From the NCBI RefSeq assembly GCF_000400465.1, contig NW_008806279.1, positions 479,346-543,345 on the forward strand: DNA of 64,000 nucleotides, read 5' to 3'. The notes under the pieces are model-generated. The model saw only the letters and a list, made by a program, of their open reading frames with translations. It was not told the origin of the DNA and searched no databases. The position numbers were made by a program, and so were the translations under genes. Below are positions 56,301 to 64,000 of the stretch, piece after piece. Within the stretch, counting starts at the first letter, position 1. Each line of letters begins with the position of its first letter. The stretch comes from Wallemia ichthyophaga EXF-994 (taxonomy: Eukaryota; Basidiomycota; Wallemiomycetes; Wallemiales; Wallemiaceae).

Positions 56301-56909
56301 GGTCTTCTTCCTTCTTTAGAGGTGATGATTCGATAATTTTGCTTTCGTAGCCAATTGTATCGATCTCATTCTGCACGGATTCCAGGGAGAGTTGCTCGTG
56401 GATGAATTCTGCTTCTGCAGACATCAAGCTAACTCGAACGCTGTCTGGATCAACACCAGTCATTCCTCGCAGGGTTGAAGAGAGTGTTTGTGTGCAACTA
56501 GCACAAGTCATGCCCTCCACTGAGAGCTTTGTAAAGTAGAATAATTTACCAGTCTTTGTTGCGTTTTCGCCCTTCTCTCTGCACTCCTGGCAGCTTTCGA
56601 GGTGGCGGGTATTGAGCGTTTCATGAGATTTTCCTTTGTCTTTTGACCTCAAGAATGAATTCTCCTGATCGACCGAATAACCAATTTCGTGCAGAGCCCC
56701 AACGACTTCTCGCTTCGCAGCATTTTTATCATCACATTCGAAAGAAACAGATTTATTGAGAAGGTTTACTGAGACGTTTTTGGCTGCTGAATTTTTGAGT
56801 GCGCTCTGAATAGCATAGACGCAGCTAGGGCAGTGGATGGTTGGCACTGAGTAGGTATGAGTGGGTCTGTAGAGAAAGCTGCTGATAGCGCACCTATCAT
56901 GCTTTCCAT
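53387..56909 (-). CDS. Copper-transporting P1B-type ATPase with four metal-binding domains
   Basis: Exons 56909-56894, 56846-55300 and 55255-53387 give 1143 aa. Four N-terminal HMA-type motifs occur: IHCPSC, GMTCASC, GMTCASC and GMFCGHC, all within about residues 1-335. The membrane core has CPCGIGLATP (Cu+ signature). Catalytic parts are TGESLPV, DKTGTLTEG near 795, the SSHPIAKAVK HP motif and GDGLNDSG. The domain count fits fungal copper-resistance exporters of the CrpA/CRP1 type as well as Ccc2-like Golgi pumps; I favour the former because of the extra domains. Splicing at KAK|TGDAISAL uses an acceptor at CTAG rather than the later CAG. Its promoter shares a module with the YTP1-like gene. 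Confidence 0.92.
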
Positions 56910-56980
56910 TTTTATTTATTCTAATCGCCTTACTGATAAGATGGATTGCGTAATTTGTTGATCGTCGTCTGCGGCCTGTC

Positions 56981-57110
56981 TCGTCTTGGTGGTTGAGGTC
57001 AGAGAGACGAAGTCGGCTAATTACATTTAAAGCTGTCGATGCATTCAGTTGGTATTTATGCTGACTTTGGTTATCGAGTACTCTCGTTCCTAGTCACGTG
57101 GCTATCGAAG
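56981..57110 (-). promoter_or_regulatory. Shared promoter module, copy B (copper ATPase)
   Basis: This is the minus-strand counterpart of 31423-31550. The strongest identity is in GACGTGACTAGGAACGAGAG-like, AACTGAATGC, TTAGCCGACTT and ACCTCAACCACCAAGACGA blocks. The Ace1-like element TTTATGCTGA lies at 57055-57064. The module ends 71 bp before the ATG, which is farther than in copy A. Confidence 0.75.
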
Positions 57111-58147
57111 GTTATAAACAAAACAAATATTCAAATCAATGCTGATTATACTTTTTGTATAATTGGAGACTTTAATTCCTAAATTCACGCTTTTAATAAA
57201 CGCGTAATGCTGTATTGTTTGCCGTAAAAAGAATTTCCTGGCCCGACCTCAGCGTCTTCTAGTGAACATGAGTAAATCGTAGACGCTGGGCCGCTCCTAT
57301 TCAAACTCAGCTCTTACTCTGTATCTCTCTCATATTCTCTTTGATTGCAGTATCTACCTGAACAAATCGTCCAATGTATTGTTCCGCGCTTTCCCAAAGA
57401 TAAGATTAGGAGTATCTCGCGCACGCCAAATGTGGAAATAAGATTGTAAAGCACCGATATAATGCGACGTTATCACCAAGTTCCTGTCAAAGCACTTACA
57501 AATCACCTGTATCTTGTTACCAAACAGCCAAACCATGTTGAACGTGTGAATTATAAGTCGAGTGACTCACAATAAGCTAGGTACCATTGCACAGGAATAT
57601 AAGGGGTCCGTATTCAAACAAAGCAGACCTCCCCAAACAAAGACAAAGTTATAAAATACTGAAGGCAACTTATGACTCTTGTGAAATACCTTTTGTGAAA
57701 TTGAGTGATAGTGCTTGAGTGTTTTAGAGGATGCTGGACTTGGTAAGAGTTCCCCTTTAATTTCGGGGTCGCTGAGAAAAAGGTGTTGTACCTGTTTTAT
57801 CCTTTGAAAGACGAATTCATACACAACGGAGGAACAAAATACGTTCAAAGTGATCTAGTCTACTTCACACACTTTGCATCCACGAATATACACAACTACA
57901 AACGCACAGATGCCGAAATGATTATCGGAGATGAGGTGCCGAACTGCAAAATGAGATCATCTGGTCCTGGGTAAAATTATAAGCGCACTAAGCTACCGTA
58001 TTCCGCCGATTTATTGCATTGTAAAGTTGACCGTTGTACCAGCCTTCTTTTAAAACATATACAGAAGTACAACGAGAATAATTTAAATTAATTGCTTTCT
58101 GTCAAGCTGTCTGATCCATTTAGACAGCCTTAATCTAGAATGCTCGC
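57111..58147. other. Intergenic interval between copper ATPase and ATR1-like transporter
   Basis: About 1 kb without a supported gene. It contains an inverted repeat at 57240-57292 (arms GGCCC...CAGCGTCT and AGACGCTGGGCC). Two 60-codon open frames, at 57354-57536 minus and 57783-57974 plus, have no recognised family and may be gene remains. Confidence 0.5.
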
Positions 58148-59769
58148 TCACTCCAGAGATTTTCCAGCTTCACGAGCAGCATGAGGATCCGGCGATCTGC
58201 GTATTTCAACCTCCTCGATTATTTTGTTGATCAGAGCAAGTAAAACTCCGGCTGCCGAAAGTCCTACTCCGAGATAGCAAGCACCTCTGATACCAGCTTC
58301 TGGATCTTTACCGCCGTTATTCACATGGTTTTCAACCGTCGCGGCGATACCCAACGCGATCGCGATGGAATAGTTGACGAGTGTGTTGATAAGCGATCCA
58401 GCCAGTCCTTGATGTTCACGCGGCAGGTGATCGGAGATGATAACCGAAGCAGCTGGGAAGCTCATATCCACACCGAGTGTAGCAATAATATAGCTCACAA
58501 AATGCATCGCCCAGTAGGTGAGCTTCACAGGCTCGAAAGCCACTAGACATATTGCGATCAAGAACGAAAACATGGCACCGATGGTCACCCAGCTGCCGCC
58601 GAATTTGATGATTAAGATAGGTGAAATCGCTGCTCCTAACCAACCCACTACGCAAAATGGCACTATCTGAGAGACTGTCTCAAGCGCATCAACACCTCGT
58701 AGGTCTTGGATGTATCTGATAGAGAAGAGCAGCCAGATGCCAAAGGTGGACCATCCCGTCGCAACGCATCCGAGCATAAGGTTGTTGTGTACGTTCTTGA
58801 AAATTGTCAGTGGTAGTAGCGGCTGCGCTACTCGAGTCTCAACCCAAGCAAATACACCGAGTAAGATTACGCCAACTGCGAGTAGAGCACAGACGTAACC
58901 ATTCTTCCATGTCACAATGGCTGCCTGATTCCAGGCGAAGTTAAGCAGAATTAAGCCGGGCACTGCCGTGAGAGCGCCCCAGTAGTCGAATCCTATTCCC
59001 TTCTGGTCGCTTCTGTCTCCATCTGGAGGGATAATCCAGACCGCTAGACCGAACATGACAAGAAGGGCGATAGAAAGCACAAATGTCGACCACACCCATT
59101 CAGCTCCGCTAACTGGTGCTTTGACCGAGCTTTGAGCGAAAAGACTGCTGAACAAAGCACCAACCACGAATCCATTGGGGGCAGATGCAGCGAACAAGGC
59201 AAATGATATAGCCTTTTTTATGCCTGGCGGGAATGTCCGGCCTATTATTGCTACAGCGTTGGGAAGCATTAAGGCAGGTGCTATACCCTGCAGCGCTCTG
59301 CACACGTCGAAGAATATAATCGAGCGCGTGTACACTGTTAAGCCAGTCACCATCGACCAGAGGCTGTACCATGCGAATCCAATGCACATGATCCGCTTAT
59401 TTCCATATATATCACCCAATCTCCCACTGGGCAATACGAAGGTACCAACTGACAAGGAGAAAGCGGCTACTATCCTAAATCTAATTAAGCCAAGTCAATC
59501 ACGTAAGTCTCTTGCGCCCACCATGATTGCTGTCCCGGCGACCCTTGCACGCCAAAAGTTTCCGCTATGAACTCTTTGGTGATTACCAAATACGCCCCAA
59601 GTCCCACCTGAGTGAACAACATACAACTAACGCATATCACTATTGCCGCCCAGTCCTTGACAAAGTTGAGTGTACTGGATGATCGTTTAGCCGAAGGTTT
59701 TGATGAAGCAGCACTGTTAGACTTCTCCGTTGGTTCTTGCACTTGGTCGTCTTCTAAAGCCTCTCTCAT
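58148..59769 (-). CDS. ATR1-like major facilitator efflux transporter
   Basis: Exons 59769-59522 and 59474-58148 join by a 47-nt GTGGGC intron to give 524 aa with about 14 membrane segments. The junction rebuilds SWIVAAFSLSVGTFVLPSGR then LGDIYGNKR, the DHA2 motif A region typical of yeast Atr1 and its boron/aminotriazole exporters. Other signatures: RALQGIAPALMLPNAVAIIG, then PNGFVVGALFSSLFAQ. The N-terminal ~45 residues are acidic and Ser-rich. It probably exports a small toxic molecule across the plasma membrane. Its promoter faces that of the adenylation-reductase gene, which suggests joint expression. Start chosen at the first ATG in frame. Confidence 0.87.
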
Positions 59770-60543
59770 ATTATTGAACAATGAAGGAGGAAGGGTTGTA
59801 CGTATTTTATGTAATTACAACTTTTTTCTCCGAACCGGCGAGTGGTGTGAGATATTGAGCAATATAGAGTAAGTCATTAGTCCAAATAAATACTTATTTA
59901 TGACCGGTCCTTTTTGAATATGTCAACCTTGCGTAACTGTGATTCCGCCAATGCGATCGTAATTTTAGGAGTTTCTTTGTGAAGAAGCAGCGAGTTGCCC
60001 TATTTTAATCACTTACTCGTAAAATAACAAAAAAAAAGTACAACCAAAAATTTGTGTTTCTTCAATTGCTCCCGCAACCTGAATAATACGGGTAAGGGAC
60101 GACAAGGCGGGAAACTCTGTAACCTGATTCACCTAATTTTGTAGTACCTGAACGAGATACTTTATTGGACAGCTTTCTTTCACGCCACCATGTCTTTAGA
60201 ACTTTTTGACAGGCTCTTTGGAGTAGGGCTGACGTTCGGTAAAATATTGAGGTAATATAACTCCGAGTATGTGTTTGATGGATATGCCACTTCTAAAATT
60301 CATCATCTCTTTACATGATCACGCTTAATAATATATTTCTTTTTAACCCCAAGCCTTTCTTTAATTTAAACATTTTCTTAACATAAAAAAGTCATACCTA
60401 TAATGATGTCATACGAAACAACTGTATCCGGAGGCACACTTTTTGGAGCGAATAAATTTTCATGGTCGCGATATGATTCTCCTGAGTGGTATATGACTAA
60501 GAATAGTATTTGTCATCCTTTAATTGATAGAGATTGATAGAGA
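59770..60543. promoter_or_regulatory. Divergent promoter between transporter and adenylation-reductase
   Basis: 774 bp, strongly AT-rich with several A and T runs and TTTAAT/TAATAT stretches. It must carry both promoters; I cannot name a binding site. The long spacer contrasts with the 20-31 bp spacers of the housekeeping pairs. Confidence 0.55.
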
Positions 60544-63500
60544 ATGAATTGCTTTGAAGCAGCTGTATGTGATATCGCATTCCATGATCGCTAACTGACT
60601 GTCATCCACTCGCTACAGCACAACACAAGATGGACGGTACCATCTCTGGTGCGGTATCACCTCGATCAAAACACAAATCACACATTTTTTGAGGATGCCT
60701 GTGGTCAGAAATTCAACGGCAAAGACACTCATCAAGCTGTTTACAGAGCCGCTGCTTACATCCAGCATCAACTTAATCACAACAATGACCAGGCAGTCGG
60801 GCTCTACTTGGAAAATGAGATATTAAGCTATTCTTCGATAGCGAAAGGTGTCAATGTGTCGGGTAATAGATTCATTGCACTTTCCAACAGGAATTCAGTG
60901 GCGGCGTTGGCCTATCTTATCAAAAAGTCAGAGACTCACCACTTAGTATACGGCAATACATCTTTACAGCTCACCAAAAACGCCAAAGCAGTCAAAAATG
61001 AACTAGCCAAGGATGGCTACGCGCTTAATCTAATCGAAACACCTTCATTAGATATGCTGTTGCCAAAGTCGGGTGAGTTCAACGTCAACTTAGACCCACT
61101 TCCTCCACATTTCGAGGAAGACTCGAATGTAGTAATCATGCTCCACTCTTCGGGTTCTTCAGGTGACTTTCCAAAGCCTATCAAGCTTACAAACGAGTCT
61201 ATTCGGGGCTGGATCCTTGCACAAAATCCTACGGCCGACAACAATGTGATGGATTTATGGGGAAAGAAGCTTTACGCAGGTGCATTGCCAACGTTCCATG
61301 CGATGGGTATCTTGTTTCATGTTATAGGATCGCTATCCACGCCTTACATCAATACCATTCCCAAAATTGACATTCCACCTCCATTTCCTACTCCTCAAGG
61401 TATCCTCGATGGTGCCAGGCAAACGGAAAGCCACATCGTAGTCGCCGTTCCAGCCTTCATTGAAGAATGGGCCAAAGATCCGGAAAGTGTCGAATTTCTC
61501 AAGAAGTTAGATTTAGTGATGTTTGGTGGTGCTCCATTAGGTGAAATTGGGGCTACTTTAGCAAAAGAAGGTGTGCCACTACTTTCGAACTACGGCAACA
61601 CAGAGTGCGGAGCTTCCAGCTCCATCTTCGAAATTAGGCCTCGAAGCAATGTGGACGACTGGGCTTTTGCGGTGCTCTCGTCGAATCACCACTACAGGCT
61701 GGCTGATCAGGGTGATGGTCTATTTGAACTCCAGTTCCTCCAAACCGATAAACACGTACCATCTGTTAATAACCTGGATGATGTCAAAGGATATGCCACT
61801 GGTGATCTTGTGGAGAGACACCCAACGAAACCTAATTTGGTTAAGATTGTTGGCAGATCAGACAGCCAAATTATCCTGGCATCTGGTGAAAAGACAAATC
61901 CCGAGCCAATCGAGCGCATTATCAATGCAAATCCTCTGATCTCAGGATCGGTGATGTTTGGAAGACAAAGAAGTGTTAACGGTATACTTATACAGCCTAA
62001 TGATACCGTGGACAACGCTGAAAGCTTCATTGATGGCATTTGGCCGTCCGTCGAATCTGCAAATCAGCATGCACCACAACATTCCCGCTTGCAAAAGTCC
62101 TTGATTGTTGTTGTTGATTTAAGCAGGCCACTTCCTGTTACTCCAAAAGGCAGTAGTGAGATTGCTATTCTGAGTGTCCGAGACACCCCACTGACACTCA
62201 CCAGTCAAGCGTAAACCCGCGATCGAGCTCTACAGGAAGGAGATCGACAGAGCTTACGACAGCGCGAATGATGTTGGCGTTGGTTTAGTTGCATTTGATA
62301 GTGCGAATGTCTTGGCATCTGTCTCAGCGATTGTCAAGTCAGTGATCGGCAATACTGTCGAAGATGACGTTGACCTTGTCTCGCAAGGCATGGACTCTAT
62401 GCAGGCGACAATAATCCGCAATAAGCTCGTCGCATCCCTGAAAGCCTTCAAAAATGTATCTTTAGCTGCAACAATCGCGTTTCAGCACCCGAAAATCACT
62501 CTTCTTTCCGATTTTGTTGGGCAGCTGCTAAATGACGACAGCAAACATCTGTCAGAGGAGGAAATAATTGCTGCGAAGGCTGCCGAGATCGATGCAACGA
62601 TTGCTTTGCACACGCGCGATCTTAAAAGCAAAAGCGCACAGGGATGGTCAAAGCCATCAGGCGAGGGTAGGAATGTGGTTGTTACTGGTACCACTGGCGG
62701 ACTGGGTACCGAACTTCTCGTTACTCTCATCCATGACCCTAGCGTCAAACGCGTCTACGCTCTCAACCGCGCAAATCCTCGAAAGCGTAAGAGTATTAAA
62801 GAGCGTCAAGTGGACAGTCTAGCTAGGAAGGGCATTCCAGCTGCTGGAATTGTTGAATCACAGAAGCTGTCGCTCATCGAAGCCGACTTAGCAAAGCCAG
62901 ATCTTGGATTGAGTACGACCATTTACTTGGAAATTAGTGCCAAAGTGGACGTGATCATTCATAACGCCTGGAGAGTCGATTTTAACGTCGCCTTGCAGTC
63001 ATTTGAGCAGGACATTTCCGGTGTGGTCAATCTTACCAACCTCGCGATCACATCAAGTCGAGGTGCTGCAGTCATCTTCACGTCATCAATCGGAAGTCTT
63101 GCGCGCTGGCCAGTCGGCAAAAAGACATTCGAGGAGCCGATCTCAGACCCCGCAATTGCAGTTGGAATGGGATATGGTGAGAGCAAGTTTGTTGGTGAGC
63201 GTATCTTGGCCACCGCCTCACAGAAGACGGGACTACCAACGACTGTCCTTCGAATTGGACAGCTTTGCGGTGATAGAAAGTCTGGTTTCTGGAGTTCTTC
63301 GAATTGGGTACCAGCGATTATCAAGTCTAGTCTCGCCCTCAAATGTCTTCCAAATGGAAATGATTTAGTCGCGTGGATCCCGCTAGACAATGCTGCGCAA
63401 GCCATTGTAAACTTTTCGCACAACAGAAGAAGTCTAGGCAAAACACATGATCTTTTACACATCGTGCACCCACGCCCACCGAGCTGGAGCGCGGTCTTTA

Positions 63501-63811
63501 ACGTGGTGGCTGAATATTTGAACAAGAGAGGCGCTGGCGTCACACTAGTGAGCTATAGTGACTGGCTGGAAAGGCTGCAAGCCGAGGATACCTCTAACAT
63601 GTCCGACAACCCTGCTATCAAGCTGCTTCCGATGTTCGAGTCCAGTGATATTGCTGCTCATCGTCGAGAGTTTGTTGAGGCTATGGGAAATCCGCTTCTG
63701 CTGACAGAGAGATCGCAGAAAGCGTCTGAGTCGCTTAGAAACTGTACCGAACTCAACCAAAGAGATGTTGAGAAGTGGATGAATCACTGGGTCAAGGAGG
63801 GACTCTTATAG
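60544..63811 (+). CDS. NRPS-like adenylation-thiolation-reductase enzyme
   Basis: Exons 60544-60564, 60619-62155 and 62205-63811 give 1054 aa. The A domain (about 10-520) has LHSSGSSGDFPKPI, SNYGNTECG, GYATGDLVERH and GRSDSQIILASGEKTNPEPI. The carrier domain (about 545-625) has the phosphopantetheine site GMDS near 584. The C-terminal thioester reductase has VVVTGTTGGLGTELL near 685 and the YxxxK pair in GYGESKFVGE near 845. Such enzymes activate a carboxylic acid, hold it as thioester and release an aldehyde with NADPH, like aminoadipate reductase or aryl acid reductases. No condensation domain is present. Exon 1 encodes only MNCFEAA and rests on a GTATGT donor and GCTAAC branch. Confidence 0.9.
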
Positions 63812-63912
63812 ACGATTATTTATTTATTGTAAAGATCATAATAAATTAGACAATTAACGCTTAATATGAATATCATGTAACCGCATCTATATCAACAATC
63901 CTAGTAATCTCG

Positions 63913-64000
63913 TCAATAGATTTGAAGTTTAGCAAGCGCACCATTTTCCTGTACTGCCAAAGTACGTAAATGTCTTCTGAGAATCTTTCCTGAAGCCGTT
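63913..64000 (-). CDS. Third acyl-CoA ligase-like copy, 3' end at window edge
   Basis: The reverse strand from the right edge reads TASGKILRRHLRTLAVQENG then ALAKLQIY and a TGA stop at 63915-63913. This is the C-terminus of another paralogue of the two ligases at 49-53 kb. The catalytic lysine motif (TASGKIL) is intact. Relative to copy 2, the stop codon after AKL is replaced by CAA, so the peroxisomal tripeptide is no longer terminal. The gene is convergent with the adenylation-reductase gene (about 100 bp between stops). The rest lies outside. Confidence 0.85.
   Translation of the reverse strand, partial: TASGKILRRHLRTLAVQENGALAKLQIY

Noticed and set aside
57354-57974. Two short open frames considered as transposase remains
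   Set aside because: No catalytic motif, terminal repeat or target-site duplication is visible, so a mobile element cannot be supported.

Overview
The window is a gene-dense stretch of a fungal nuclear genome. Introns are short (39-71 nt), donors are mostly GTGAGT or GTGGGT, and branch sites resemble CTAAC or CTGAC. Several divergent gene pairs have start codons only 20-31 bp apart. The gene set (MIA40, ARV1, RIB7, BPL1, mS45/Bot1, Rna15, calnexin, PGK, kexin-type secreted precursor) is fungal. The intron style and compactness suggest a small-genome basidiomycete; Wallemia is my best guess, not proven. I see no tRNA, rRNA, CRISPR array or intact transposon. A 10-N assembly gap lies at 47932-47941.

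Region 1 (1-27 kb) is housekeeping: the 3' end of CCT2, TCF25/RQC1, ARV1, prefoldin 1, a RidA protein, beta-COP head-to-head with AP-3 delta, a tricalbin, a small unknown gene, La protein, BPL1 head-to-head with RIB7, MIA40, PFK2/FBPase2, an unknown gene, PGK, an ING-type PHD protein, mS45 and a PIF1 helicase.

Region 2 (27-44 kb) holds a divergent histone H3-H4 pair in which both histones have unusual termini. It continues with a DHA2 transporter, a YTP1-like membrane protein, an IBTK-like ankyrin/RCC1/BTB protein, mL38, VTI1, MPP alpha, an amine oxidase and calnexin.

Region 3 (44-49 kb) has an unresolved coding patch, a secreted precursor with repeated Kex2 sites (the most novel-looking gene here), Rna15/CstF-64 and a small membrane protein.

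Region 4 (49-64 kb) looks accessory. It has two tandem acyl-CoA ligase-like genes and the 3' end of a third at the right edge, a four-metal-domain copper P-type ATPase, an ATR1-like efflux transporter, and a divergently transcribed adenylation-thiolation-reductase enzyme. The copper ATPase promoter carries a ~128-bp module nearly duplicated upstream of the YTP1-like gene 25 kb away. Both copies contain an Ace1-like GCTG element, suggesting a shared metal response.

All exon structures were derived by reading splice signals and frame by eye. Most are forced by family homology across the junction; those that are not are flagged.
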